A DNA stretch of 64,000 nucleotides, taken from positions 404,049-468,048 of the forward strand of contig NZ_BLJA01000001.1 in the NCBI RefSeq assembly GCF_019972295.1, written 5' to 3'. The position numbers were made by a program, and so were the translations under genes. Position 1 is the first letter of the stretch. Every line of letters starts with the position of its first letter. The stretch comes from Geobacter sp. AOG2 (GTDB lineage: Bacteria > Desulfobacterota > Desulfuromonadia > Geobacterales > Pseudopelobacteraceae). Below, one piece after another: positions 28,932 through 36,859 of the stretch. The notes below the pieces were generated by a model that was not told the origin of the DNA, ran no database searches, and saw only the letters and a program-made list of their open reading frames with translations.

Positions 28932-29106
28932 CCTGAATCCGTGGCGCCTTCACGGCTCCTCTCGCTTGGCATGCCTCAGCCCCGGCGTTGCAGGCCGTAT
29001 CTCCACCGAGGCGGAGGACCGACGGCACAGTTGGCATGATGCTGTTTGGGCGGTGTTGGACTCCGGCATGTCGCTCGCTCCACCGTGAAGGCGCCACGGA
29101 TTCAGG
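28932..29106. repeat. 175-bp element bounded by perfect 24-bp inverted repeats
   Basis: The arm at 28932-28955 (beginning CCTGAATCCGTGG) is exactly reverse complementary to 29083-29106 (ending CCACGGATTCAGG), with 127 bases between. Weaker symmetry continues inwards (GGCATGCC near 28968 against GGCATG near 29065). It fills the deformylase to DUF3124 gap. No gene fits inside, no flanking target duplication is obvious, and no second copy was noticed in the window. It may be a non-autonomous mobile element or a structured RNA. Confidence 0.85.
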
Positions 29107-29166
29107 GTGGAGTGTTCACGGGGGCAGCCCCGGCCATTTAATGCAAGACAGAACAGGAGGGATGAC

Positions 29167-29664
29167 ATGAAGCACCACCCGCGTATCGCACTGGCGGCGA
29201 TAATGCTTATCCTGGCCATCTGCGGCCACGCCCCGGCCTCGGCCGCCCCTGATGCCCTTGAATACCGGCTTTCCAGGGGGCAGACCGTATATGTGCCGGC
29301 CTATTCCAATGTTTTCAGCGGGCCGAAAGCGCTGCCTTTCAGCCTGGCGACCATGCTGAGCATCCGGAATGTGGATCTGCACAACCGGATGAGGGTCACC
29401 GCCATAGACTACTACGGCACCGACGGCAAACGGCTTCGCTCGCACCTCGACAAGCCGTTGACATTGCCACCGCTGGGATCGACGTCCGTATACCTGGGCG
29501 AGCAGGACACGGCGGGCGGATTCGGGGCGAGTTTCGTCGTCCGCTGGGACGCCGTCAAGGTCATCAACGAGCCAATTGTGGAGTGCGTCATGATCGGCGC
29601 CAAATCGGGGCAGGGGATTTCCTTTGTCAGCCCGGGGCGGGTGATCAAGGAAAACACGCGGTGA
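29167..29664 (+). CDS. Exported DUF3124 domain protein
   Basis: A 165-residue protein with a Sec signal (ALAAIMLILAICGHAPASA, cleavage near residue 26) and a DUF3124 body: GQTVYVPAYSNVFSGPKALPFSLATMLSIRNVD, YYGTDGKRLRSHL, LPPLGSTSVYLGEQDTAGGFGASFVVRW and the C-terminal GISFVSPGRVI. The family has no known function; it is predicted periplasmic. AGGAGGG lies upstream of ATG 29167. Confidence 0.85.
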   Translation: MKHHPRIALAAIMLILAICGHAPASAAPDALEYRLSRGQTVYVPAYSNVFSGPKALPFSLATMLSIRNVDLHNRMRVTAIDYYGTDGKRLRSHLDKPLTLPPLGSTSVYLGEQDTAGGFGASFVVRWDAVKVINEPIVECVMIGAKSGQGISFVSPGRVIKENTR

Positions 29665-29754
29665 CGACGGGCAGTAAACAGGTGATTTTTGCCGGCCGGG
29701 ATGCTATAGTCCCTGCCCATAAGCAGGTTTGAATCCCATAGGGGGACGCAGGCA

Positions 29755-30972
29755 ATGGCAGAACAGAAGATCTATCTGGTGGGGGCAGGCATCACGGGGT
29801 GGGAGGGGTTTGGCGCCAAGGCGCTGGAGATCATCGGCAAGTCCGGGGTGATGATCGGCCACCAGCGGCACCTGGACTGCTTTCCCAACTATGCCGGCGA
29901 AAAGATGCCCCTGGGCGATCTTTCCGAACTGCTGGATTTCCTCAAAAAGACCGAAAAACGCGTGGCCCTGCTGGCCTCGGGCGACCCCACCTTCTTCGGC
30001 GTATCCCGCTTCCTTCTGCGCAATCTGCCCAAGGAACGGATCGAGATCTTTCCCAATGTCACCAGCATGCAGTATGCCTTTGCCCGCATCAAGGAGCCGT
30101 GGGATGACGCCATCTTCGTGTCCGTGCATGGCCGTGGCCTGCATCCGGCAGTGGACAAGATCGTGGCCGCCGAGAAGGCGTGCGTCCTGACCGACAAGGT
30201 CAACACCCCGGCAACCATTGCCGCAGAACTGATCGAACGGGGTGCGGAGGGGTACGAAGCATGGTTGTGCGAGGATCTGGGGCTGGCGGGCGAGAAGTTC
30301 ACCAAAACCTCGGTGCGCGGTCTTCTGGAGTTGAAGCCCTCCGACCTCAATATCCTGATCCTGATCCGGACCTACGAGCCGAATCTGACCCACTACCCCC
30401 TGATCGGCATCGACGATGAGGAGTTCCAGACCTCGAAGAAGTTGATTACCAAGCAGGAGGTGCGGGCCGTCACCCTGGCCAAGCTCCAGTTGCAGGATGA
30501 CCTGGTGCTGTGGGACGTGGGGGCCGGAAGCGGTTCCGTCTCCATCGAGGCGTCCAACCTGATGCCCAATGGCCGCATCTTTGCCGTGGAGCAGAATACC
30601 CAATGCCTGACTTTTATCCGGGAAAACCTGAAAAAATTCCTGGCCCGCAACGTGAAGCTGGTGGAAGGGGAGGCGCCGGAGGCGCTGGACGCACTGCCTG
30701 ACCCGGACCGGGTTTTCATCGGCGGGTCCGGCGGGCACCTGGAGGAGATCATCGCCACGGTGGACGGCCGCCTCAAGCCGGAGGGGGTGGTGGTACTGAA
30801 CGCCGTGACCCTGGATACCCTGACCAAGTCGGTTGAATTCCTTGAGGATCACGGTTTTACGATCGAAGCGGCCTGCGTCAATATCGCCAAAACCCGTAAC
30901 CTGACCGAGTACAAGATGTTCGAGGCCCAGAACCCGGTCTACGTGATCACTGCCCGCAAGGGGAACGAATAG
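29755..30972 (+). CDS. cbiET: Precorrin-6Y/cobalt-precorrin C5,C15-methyltransferase fusion (CbiE-CbiT)
   Basis: A 405-residue fusion. Residues 1-200 form a tetrapyrrole methylase (CbiE: IYLVGAGITGWEGFGAKALEII, LASGDPTFFGVSRFLL), and residues 215-405 a CbiT-type SAM methyltransferase (TKQEVRAVTLAKLQLQDDLVLWDVGAGSGSVSIEAS, FIGGSGGHLEEI). Together they methylate C5 and C15 and decarboxylate the C12 acetate in corrin synthesis, like CobL. Its stop overlaps the GTG of the next gene by one base. The promoter region has TATAGT near 29705. The rest of the cobalamin pathway is outside the window. Confidence 0.93.
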   Translation: MAEQKIYLVGAGITGWEGFGAKALEIIGKSGVMIGHQRHLDCFPNYAGEKMPLGDLSELLDFLKKTEKRVALLASGDPTFFGVSRFLLRNLPKERIEIFPNVTSMQYAFARIKEPWDDAIFVSVHGRGLHPAVDKIVAAEKACVLTDKVNTPATIAAELIERGAEGYEAWLCEDLGLAGEKFTKTSVRGLLELKPSDLNILILIRTYEPNLTHYPLIGIDDEEFQTSKKLITKQEVRAVTLAKLQLQDDLVLWDVGAGSGSVSIEASNLMPNGRIFAVEQNTQCLTFIRENLKKFLARNVKLVEGEAPEALDALPDPDRVFIGGSGGHLEEIIATVDGRLKPEGVVVLNAVTLDTLTKSVEFLEDHGFTIEAACVNIAKTRNLTEYKMFEAQNPVYVITARKGNE

Positions 30973-31688
30973 TGGCAACGATCTACGCCGTGGGGGTGGG
31001 TCCCGGCGACCCCGAGTTGCTGACCCGTAAGGCCGAGCGTATCCTGCGGCAAGCGGACGTGATCCTGGCGCCGGTGTCCAACCCCTCCGAAGCCAGCGTG
31101 GCCTTGGCGACCATCCGCGAGTTCCTGGATGAAGCCCGCCAGGAGGTCATTGTTCACCAGTTTCCCATGACTTCGGATAAGGCTCGTCTGATACCCGCCT
31201 GGCAGGAGGCGGCCGCCCTGATCGCCGTCCGGGCTGAAGCCGGCAAGGACGTGGCCTTCGTGACCATCGGCGACCCGCTGTTCTATTCCACCTTTATTTA
31301 TCTGCAGCGCATCCTGCGGGAGATCTGCCCCCATATCCCCCTGGAGATCGTCCCCGGTATCTCCAGCGTCAACGCCGCTGCGGCCCAGGCCGGCATTCCG
31401 CTGGCGGAGGCCGACGAAAAGATGGCGGTCATCCCCGCCACCGCCGGCGTGGAGAAGATCGCCGAGGCTCTGGTAAGATTTGAGACGGTGGTGCTGCTCA
31501 AGGTCAAGCCGGTCTACGCCGATATTCTGGAGCTGATTCGGCAGACGGGCCGCGAACAAGGTACGGTCTTCGTGGAACGGGTCGGGAGCGACCGCCAGAA
31601 GGTGCTGACCGATTTTGCCGAGATCGCCGCCCATGTCCCCGATTATCTGTCACTGATGATCGTAAGGAGACTAGCAACAATAACATGA
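30972..31688 (+). CDS. cbiL: Precorrin-2 / cobalt-factor-II C20-methyltransferase
   Basis: A 238-residue tetrapyrrole methylase: IYAVGVGPGDPELLTRKAERILRQADVILAP at the N-terminus, FVTIGDPLFYSTFIYL, and EIVPGISSVNAAAAQAGIPLAEADEKMAVIPA, all typical of CbiL/CobI. It adds a methyl at C20 of the corrin precursor. The GTG start shares a base with the cbiET stop (TAGTG), a coupling signal. Family B repeat follows within 5 bases of the stop. Confidence 0.92.
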   Translation: MATIYAVGVGPGDPELLTRKAERILRQADVILAPVSNPSEASVALATIREFLDEARQEVIVHQFPMTSDKARLIPAWQEAAALIAVRAEAGKDVAFVTIGDPLFYSTFIYLQRILREICPHIPLEIVPGISSVNAAAAQAGIPLAEADEKMAVIPATAGVEKIAEALVRFETVVLLKVKPVYADILELIRQTGREQGTVFVERVGSDRQKVLTDFAEIAAHVPDYLSLMIVRRLATIT

Positions 31689-31692
31689 ACGT

Positions 31693-31822
31693 CTTGCATC
31701 TCATCTTCCGGCCATCTTTGGCCGCAGCTCAATCACAAAATCCTCGGCGTAGCCCTGCTACGCCTGCGGTTTTGTCCAATCGCTACCGCCAAATCCGACC
31801 AAAATCCGAGTGCAATTTTGTT
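31693..31822. repeat. Family B dispersed repeat, copy B1
   Basis: About 130 bp, starting GTCTTGCATC and containing CTCAATCACAAAATCCTC, then the palindrome CGTAG-(N7)-CTACG within GGCGTAGCCCTGCTACGCC, then GCGGTTTTGT and GCCAAATC. A second copy with the same order of blocks is at 60874-61001. The core palindrome is like that of family A (GCGTAGC-N3-GCTACGC). It lies after cbiL and could act in transcript ending or stability. Confidence 0.75.
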
Positions 31823-31848
31823 CAACTTATTATTACTAGCCTCCTAAG

Positions 31849-32178
31849 ATGTTCCTGCTGAAGCTCGCCGTCGCCAACCTGATCATTATCGCCTGCGTCC
31901 TGCTGGGCAGACGCATTCCGTCGCTGGGGGGGCTGATCGCCACCATGCCGCTCATCAGCCTGATCGTCCTGGCCTGGCTGGCCACGGACCGGCCCGGAGA
32001 CGGGGCGCTTATCACCGGCTATACCAGAGGGGTGTTGTGGGGCCTGGTGCCCACCATGGTCTTCTTTGCGGCGGCATACCTCTGCCTGCGGAAGGGGATG
32101 GGGCTGCCGGCGGCGTTGGGAACAGGGGGCGCCCTGTGGCTGGGAGGGGCGCTCCTGCATCAGTGGCTTTTGCGCTGA
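31849..32178 (+). CDS. DUF3147-type small membrane protein
   Basis: A 109-residue, strongly hydrophobic protein with about four membrane helices (FLLKLAVANLIIIACVLL, LIATMPLISLIVLAWLA, GVLWGLVPTMVFFAAAYLCL, AALGTGGALWLGGALLHQWLL). The GGLIATMPLIS and GLVPTMVFF patterns fit DUF3147. No function is known. ATG 31849 follows AGCCTCCTAAG with no clear Shine-Dalgarno. A perfect 20-bp hairpin follows the stop. Confidence 0.75.
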   Translation: MFLLKLAVANLIIIACVLLGRRIPSLGGLIATMPLISLIVLAWLATDRPGDGALITGYTRGVLWGLVPTMVFFAAAYLCLRKGMGLPAALGTGGALWLGGALLHQWLLR

Positions 32179-32182
32179 GAAT

Positions 32183-32232
32183 CCAAACAACAACGCCTTT
32201 CCTGCACTAATCGGAAAGGCGTTGTTGTTTGG
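32183..32232. terminator. Bidirectional terminator with perfect 20-bp stem
   Basis: 32183-32202 and 32213-32232 are exactly complementary (CCAAACAACAACGCCTTTCC and its reverse complement) with a 10-base loop. The distal part is T/G-rich on either strand. It separates the DUF3147 gene from the converging lipoprotein gene. Confidence 0.85.
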
Positions 32233-32278
32233 TGCAGTGTTTTTACCGGGGAATCCAGGTGATTTCCCGGACAAACCG

Positions 32279-33271
32279 TTAGAGCGTGCTCCCCTTGGCG
32301 GGGACGATCTCGTCGGTGGCCGGGGCTACGGGCGCGGCTGGCGCGGTCGGGGCAGCAGGGGCAGCAGGGGCAGCAGGGGCAGCGGCCGGTTGCTGTATCG
32401 CGGGGGCCGGGACGGGTTGTTCGACCGGCTTCGGCTGCTCCGGGCTCGTTGCCGGCTTGCCGGCCGGAACGGCATCCTTTTTCTCCGCGTCGGCGTCATA
32501 TTTCAGAAGCGAGACGATATCGTCGAACTGTTTTCCGTAGACCTGCGATTCCTGTGTCTCCCGCAGCAAAATATCTTTTTGCCTCTGATCCAACGTCCGC
32601 CTGATGCCGTCGAGGGTTTTGAACTTCAGGTCGGCCTTGCCGGATAAGTTGGCCTCCGCCTCGCTGAAATCGGGGTACTGGAGGTTGATCAGGGGCGAGT
32701 ATGACAGAATGCGGCCGCGGAAGTTGGGATATTCCCAGAGGATGGTGCCGTCGCCATCCAGGATCTGGGCGGTGAGGATGAGGTAGTTATAGTCACTGGT
32801 TTGGGACGACAGCAATGAATTGGAATACACCTTTTCGTTCTGGGTGAGGCCGCTGACCACCAACAGCATGACGGCGTCCAGGTTGTTTTTCCTGAGATAA
32901 TTCCGCAGCTCATCGGTTTTCCAGAAATATTTATTGTACCGTATCGTGGCGTCATCGCGCTTTTCGCTGCGGAAGAAGAGGTCGCTGAAGATGCGCTGCG
33001 GATCGCCGTCCAGAAGCGCCACGGTGTAGTAGTCGCCGGTCGCTTTGAGTTTGCGGACGAGTTGCTGTTCATACTTGCGGTTCATATCGGCAATCAGGTT
33101 CACGAGCTGGTCTTTCTCGGGATACCTGATGTCGGAGTTCACATCGATGATGATAGGCGCAACGCCGAGCACCTTGACCTTTGCGGCAAAATGCTCCGTG
33201 GGAACATTGAAATGGTTCTGGGCGCAGCCGAACAACAGCGCCAAAAGCGGCAACAAGAACAGTCGTTTCAT
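32279..33271 (-). CDS. Outer-membrane-type lipoprotein with Pro/Ala-rich tail
   Basis: About 330 residues. A lipoprotein signal (MKRLFLLPLLALLFGC, lipobox LFGC) precedes a globular region with KVKVLGVAPIIIDVNSDIRYPEKDQLVNLIADMNRKYEQQLVRKL, LDAVMLLVVSGLTQNEKVYSNSLLSSQT and LILTAQILDGDGTILWEYP, resembling putative lipoproteins of the DUF799/GNA1162 type involved in envelope assembly. The last 60 residues are low-complexity Pro/Ala (PAAAPAAPAAPAAPTAPAAP), encoded by repeated GGGGCAGCA units (32340-32385) prone to slippage. AGGAGG six bases before ATG 33271 fixes the start. The function is unknown; the family link is tentative. Confidence 0.75.
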   Translation of the reverse strand: MKRLFLLPLLALLFGCAQNHFNVPTEHFAAKVKVLGVAPIIIDVNSDIRYPEKDQLVNLIADMNRKYEQQLVRKLKATGDYYTVALLDGDPQRIFSDLFFRSEKRDDATIRYNKYFWKTDELRNYLRKNNLDAVMLLVVSGLTQNEKVYSNSLLSSQTSDYNYLILTAQILDGDGTILWEYPNFRGRILSYSPLINLQYPDFSEAEANLSGKADLKFKTLDGIRRTLDQRQKDILLRETQESQVYGKQFDDIVSLLKYDADAEKKDAVPAGKPATSPEQPKPVEQPVPAPAIQQPAAAPAAPAAPAAPTAPAAPVAPATDEIVPAKGSTL

Positions 33272-33479
33272 CCCTATCCTCCTCATGCGTGCGTGATCCT
33301 TCATGGTTCCCGTATGTTTTATACCAGATGCCCAACCCCATTTCCAGATAATTTGGTGCCGCAACGGCCCGCAGGAATGCGCTTTCCGGTCCTCGCTCCG
33401 CCAATGCAATACGCCCGTGCAGGTATTTTCCCGGGCACCGCCTGCTGGGGAGCAAGGTCGCAAAAAGCAGCATATTTGG
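33272..33479. other. Intergenic region before the metX promoter
   Basis: This roughly 200-base divergent spacer between the lipoprotein gene and the metX promoter holds no credible reading frame or strong hairpin. It presumably contains the leftward promoter for the lipoprotein gene, but no convincing -35/-10 pair was recognised. Confidence 0.4.
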
Positions 33480-33509
33480 TTGACAATGCTCGCGTTCTTC
33501 CCTTATTCT
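33480..33509 (+). promoter_or_regulatory. Probable sigma-70 promoter for metX
   Basis: TTGACA at 33480-33485 is a perfect -35. TATTCT at 33504-33509 matches four of six -10 positions with an 18-base spacer. It lies just upstream of the SAM-I aptamer, in the expected place. Confidence 0.55.
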
Positions 33510-33524
33510 CATTCAATAGACCTG

Positions 33525-33620
33525 CTTATCGAGAGTGGTGGAGGGAAAGGCCCTGTGAAACCACAGCAACCGGCCAATGAGGCGTCAGGTGCTAATTCCT
33601 GCCGAAAGGCAAAGATGAGG
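33525..33620 (+). ncRNA. SAM-I (S-box) riboswitch
   Basis: The S-box core is clear: CTTATC at 33525-33530 pairs with GATGAG at 33614-33619 (P1), with GAGAGTGGTGGAGGGA, GGCCCTGTGAAACC, CAGCAACC and GGTGCTAATTCCTGC in the canonical order. It binds S-adenosylmethionine and should lower metX expression when SAM is high. Confidence 0.96.
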
Positions 33621-33646
33621 GGTGTGCTGTAACCGTTGCGTTTCAG

Positions 33647-33677
33647 CCCCTTCTCATACCGTGTGAAGGGGTTTTTT
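33647..33677 (+). terminator. SAM-I expression platform: terminator overlapping the metX ribosome site
   Basis: CCCCTTC (33647-33653) pairs with GAAGGGG (33665-33671), followed by six T residues (33672-33677). The competing antiterminator pairs ATGAGGGG (33615-33622, the 3' side of P1) with CCCC and CTCAT (33647-33657). AAGGGG of the terminator stem is also the only Shine-Dalgarno, 7 bases before ATG 33679, so the same fold can block translation. Confidence 0.9.
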
Positions 33678-33678
33678 C

Positions 33679-34794
33679 ATGTCCGTCGGCATTGTCACGG
33701 AACAATCCATAGCCTTCCAATCCGGCATCAGGTTGGACAGCGGGCGCATCCTCGCCCCCATCACGCTCGCCTACGAAACCTACGGAGTCCTCAGCGAATC
33801 CCGGTCGAACGCTATTCTGGTGGAGCATGCCTGGACCGGCGACGCCCACCTGGCGGGCAAACACCGCGAAGAGGACGCCAGGCCGGGATGGTGGGACGCC
33901 ATCGTCGGACCGGGACGTTTGCTGGATACCGACCGCTATTTCGTGATCTGTTCCAATGTGATCGGCTCGTGCCATGGTTCCACCGGCCCCACGTCAATCA
34001 ACCCCAAAACCGGCAAACGTTATAACCTTGCTTTTCCGGTCGTGACCGTGCGCGACATGGTGCGCGCCCAGAAGCTTTTGATCGATGCCCTTGGCATCGA
34101 GAAGCTGTTGTGCGTCATGGGTGGGAGCATGGGAGGGATGCAGGCCCTGGAGTGGGCCACGCAGTATCCCGGGAACATCGCTTCGGCCATCGTGCTGGCG
34201 ACTACGCCGCGTCCCTCTCCGCAGGCCATTTCCCTCAACGCCGTGGCCCGTTGGGCCATCTTCAACGACCCCACGTGGCGCAAAGGCGAGTATAAGCACA
34301 ACCCCAAGGACGGTCTGGCCTTGGCCCGCGGCATCGGCCACATCACGTTCCTGTCGGACGAATCCATGAACACGAAGTTCGGTCGGCGCTTTTCGGCCAA
34401 GGACGGCCAGTTCGATTTTTTCGGCCAGTTCGAGGTGGAGCGCTACCTGAATTACAACGGCTACAACTTTGTGGACCGCTTCGATGCCAATTCCTTCCTG
34501 TACCTGGCCAAGGCCCTGGACCTCTACGACATTGCCCTGGGGTACGAATCAATGGCCGAGGCCTTTGCCGGGGTGGCCGCGCCGCTGCAGTTTTTCGCCT
34601 TCACCTCGGACTGGCTCTATCCGGCCTATCAGACCGAAGAGATGGTCGATTGCCTGCGCAGCCAGGGTAAACCGGTCGAATACCACCTGATCACGTCCGC
34701 TTACGGCCATGATGCTTTTCTGCTGGAACACGAGACCTTCGCCCCCCTGGTGCGGGACTTCTTCGCGCGCGTGGAGCGGGACGGGGCCTGTTGA
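33679..34794 (+). CDS. metX: Homoserine O-acetyltransferase MetX
   Basis: A 371-residue alpha/beta hydrolase: [17 protein letters not shown] (oxyanion side), [17 protein letters not shown], the nucleophile elbow [27 protein letters not shown] (Asp) and [13 protein letters not shown] (His). It acetylates homoserine with acetyl-CoA in methionine synthesis. It is controlled by the SAM-I riboswitch directly upstream. No metW follows as it does in many proteobacteria; ttcA begins 5 bases after the stop. Confidence 0.95.
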   Translation: MSVGIVTEQSIAFQSGIRLDSGRILAPITLAYETYGVLSESRSNAILVEHAWTGDAHLAGKHREEDARPGWWDAIVGPGRLLDTDRYFVICSNVIGSCHGSTGPTSINPKTGKRYNLAFPVVTVRDMVRAQKLLIDALGIEKLLCVMGGSMGGMQALEWATQYPGNIASAIVLATTPRPSPQAISLNAVARWAIFNDPTWRKGEYKHNPKDGLALARGIGHITFLSDESMNTKFGRRFSAKDGQFDFFGQFEVERYLNYNGYNFVDRFDANSFLYLAKALDLYDIALGYESMAEAFAGVAAPLQFFAFTSDWLYPAYQTEEMVDCLRSQGKPVEYHLITSAYGHDAFLLEHETFAPLVRDFFARVERDGAC

Positions 34795-34798
34795 GCTT

Positions 34799-35629
34799 AT
34801 GACGCTTTTGCTCGACGAATTCAAAGATAAGGGGCTTCTCAGGAAGCTGCGGCATGGCATCGGCCGGGCTGTTGCCGACTTCGGCCTGATTGAGGAAGGG
34901 GATCGTGTTGCCGTGGCGGTGTCGGGGGGTAAAGATTCCTATACCCTGCTGCTGTTGTTGGAGGAGTTGCGCCGGCGCGCGCCCGTTTCGTTCGAGATCG
35001 TGGCGGTCAACATCGATTCAGGGTATCCCGGCTACCGCACGGACGTCATCGAGCGATTTCTGCGGGAGAACGGCTTCACCTACCGCATGGTGCCCACCGA
35101 GCACTATGCCCTCATTCAGGAAAAACGCAGGGCCGGTTCATCATTCTGTTCGATCTGTGCGCGCTTCAAGCGCGGCGCCCTCTATACGGCAGCCCAGGAA
35201 TTGGGGTGCAACAAACTGGCCTTGGGGCACCATCAGGACGATTTCATCGAAACCCTGCTGCTGAACCAGTTTTTTGTCGGCTCGCTCAAGGCCATGGCGG
35301 CCTCCATGCTGGCGGACAACGGCGAGACGGTGGTGATCAGGCCGCTTGTGTACCTGGCCGAGGAGGAGATCATCCGCTTTTCCCGGGAAGCCGATCTGCC
35401 GGTGGTCTGTTGCTGCTGCCCGGTCTGCGGCACGGCCGACCTGCAGCGCAAGCGGATGAAACAGCTTCTGAAGGAGTTGGAAAAGGATATTCCCCACGTC
35501 AAGAACAGCCTGTTGAAGGCGATTTCAAACGTACACCCCCGCCACCTTCTTGATCGGCGCCTGCAGGCGGCGCTCCCCGACCTTTGCGTGCCTCTCCTTC
35601 CTGGCGGGCCGGACGGGGAGCAGGGCTGA
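34799..35629 (+). CDS. ttcA: tRNA 2-thiocytidine biosynthesis protein TtcA
   Basis: A 276-residue PP-loop ATPase: SGGKDSYTLL (residues 43-52), CSICARFKRGALYTAA with the CxxC pair, GHHQDDFIETLLLN and CCCCPVCG near the C-terminus. TtcA thiolates cytidine 32 of certain tRNAs and carries a labile Fe-S cluster. ATG 34799 was used; frames upstream overlap metX. The last 20 residues (QAALPDLCVPLLPGGPDGEQG) go beyond the usual end and overlap an opposite-strand small gene. Confidence 0.92.
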   Translation: MTLLLDEFKDKGLLRKLRHGIGRAVADFGLIEEGDRVAVAVSGGKDSYTLLLLLEELRRRAPVSFEIVAVNIDSGYPGYRTDVIERFLRENGFTYRMVPTEHYALIQEKRRAGSSFCSICARFKRGALYTAAQELGCNKLALGHHQDDFIETLLLNQFFVGSLKAMAASMLADNGETVVIRPLVYLAEEEIIRFSREADLPVVCCCCPVCGTADLQRKRMKQLLKELEKDIPHVKNSLLKAISNVHPRHLLDRRLQAALPDLCVPLLPGGPDGEQG

Positions 35630-35710
35630 AACATCCTGCCGCAGGTCAAGCCACGCCACATACCCGCCATACGCGACCGCAATCAATCCCAGCAATACCA
35701 TCGGTTCCAT
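35525..35710 (-). CDS. Small single-helix membrane protein, antisense to the ttcA 3' end
   Basis: A 61-residue frame from ATG 35710 with GGAGG six bases upstream, an unusually good ribosome site. It encodes one N-terminal hydrophobic helix (MVLLGLIAVAYGGYVAW) followed by a basic tail (RPARKERHAKVGERRLQAPIKK), as expected of a small inner-membrane protein. Its last 105 bases overlap ttcA in antisense. No family was recognised. The alternative is that it is fortuitous. Confidence 0.5.
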   Translation of the reverse strand: MEPMVLLGLIAVAYGGYVAWLDLRQDVSALLPVRPARKERHAKVGERRLQAPIKKVAGVYV

Positions 35711-35869
35711 AAGACACCTCCGTTTCATTTGAGGAAACGATAGCATTGCCTTATGACAGAAAGTGTCGCATCATGAAGACGATGATCGATTTTCGGTGGG
35801 GTGCTTTAGGGTGTGGTTGTGACGTGGGTGGATAAGGAGTTGCCGGCCGGCGTGAATGACGGGACTCAG

Positions 35870-36064
35870 GTTGTTCAAAAATAGTCAGATCGTAGCACCC
35901 GCAGTATAATCGCCCAGCGATTATCGGTGACGAAGCGGAGCGGAGTTCATCCCGCAGGGACAGAACCGGAACGGTTCTGCTAAAGGCCCTGAGGAGGCGT
36001 AGCAGCGCTACGCCGCACGAAAGGGCTTTCGAGGACGGCGGCGAGATGGCTGTTTTTCAACAAC
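35870..36064. repeat. Family A dispersed repeat, copy A2 with 75-bp internal insertion
   Basis: It has the same ends as A1 (GTTGTTCAAAAATAGTCAGATCG and GGCGAGATGGCTGTTTTTCAACAAC) and the central GGCGTAGCAGCGCTACGCC. Between them is an extra segment with two perfect hairpins: ATAATCGC-CCA-GCGATTAT (about 35906-35924) and CAGAACCG-GAA-CGGTTCTG (about 35961-35979). The right end is 3 bases from the motB stop on the minus strand. Confidence 0.8.
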
Positions 36065-36067
36065 CGC

Positions 36068-36853
36068 CTAAGGCTCGCCCCGCTCGCCCTCTCCGGAGAG
36101 CAGGACAATATCCACGCGGCGGTTCTTGGCGCGGTTTTCGGGGGTCGAGTTGTCCGTGACGGGGCGGAACTCTCCGTACCCGGTGGCGGATATCTTTTCG
36201 GGCTCCGCATCGTAGTATTTGAGGAGGTACTTGAGGACATTGGTGGCCCGGGCGGTCGACAGTTCCCAGTTGGAGGGGTACTGGGCGGTGCTGATGGGAA
36301 CATTGTCCGTATGCCCTTCGATCCGCAGGGGATTGTTATACTGGGTCATGACCTCGGCAATGGTGTTGAGCAGTTCGTGGGCGCTCTGCTTGATCTGGGC
36401 CTGCCCGGAATCGAAGAAACCGGCCTCCTTGAGGCTGACGATCAGTCCCCTCCGGGTAATGGTGAGATTGACCTTGTTTTGGGCGCCTTGTTTCACAAGG
36501 TAGGCCTCAATGGAAGACTTTATCTGGCGGAAATCCTTGTCGTCGGCACGGGTGCGTGCCTGCCCGCTGCGGGCCCTCCCGGATGGGGCAACGGACATCT
36601 CCGGCTTGATGGTCGGTATGATGCTGATCGGCTTGGACTGGATAACGTTGATCTTCGGCGAAGGCGCGCCGGCGGTCACCATGCCGAAGGACTGTTGAAG
36701 CGACTGCATGACCTCCTCGACCTTCTTCTTGTCGGTCTGGGACATGGCATACAGGGTCGTGAAGACGGCAAACAGAAGGGTGATGAAGTCGGCGTAGGAT
36801 ACCAGCCAGCGTTCGTGATTGGCATGTTTTTCCGGTTCTTTTTTCAGTGCCAT
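36068..36853 (-). CDS. motB: Flagellar motor stator protein MotB
   Basis: A 261-residue protein with a single membrane helix carrying the proton-accepting D22 (WLVSYADFITLLFAVFTTLYAMS), a plug and linker region, and a C-terminal OmpA-like peptidoglycan-binding domain (IEGHTDNVPISTAQYPSNWELSTARATNVLKYLL, ENRAKNRRVDI). It forms the ion-conducting stator with MotA, 6 bases upstream. Confidence 0.95.
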   Translation of the reverse strand: MALKKEPEKHANHERWLVSYADFITLLFAVFTTLYAMSQTDKKKVEEVMQSLQQSFGMVTAGAPSPKINVIQSKPISIIPTIKPEMSVAPSGRARSGQARTRADDKDFRQIKSSIEAYLVKQGAQNKVNLTITRRGLIVSLKEAGFFDSGQAQIKQSAHELLNTIAEVMTQYNNPLRIEGHTDNVPISTAQYPSNWELSTARATNVLKYLLKYYDAEPEKISATGYGEFRPVTDNSTPENRAKNRRVDIVLLSGEGERGEP

Positions 36854-36859
36854 GGCTGG

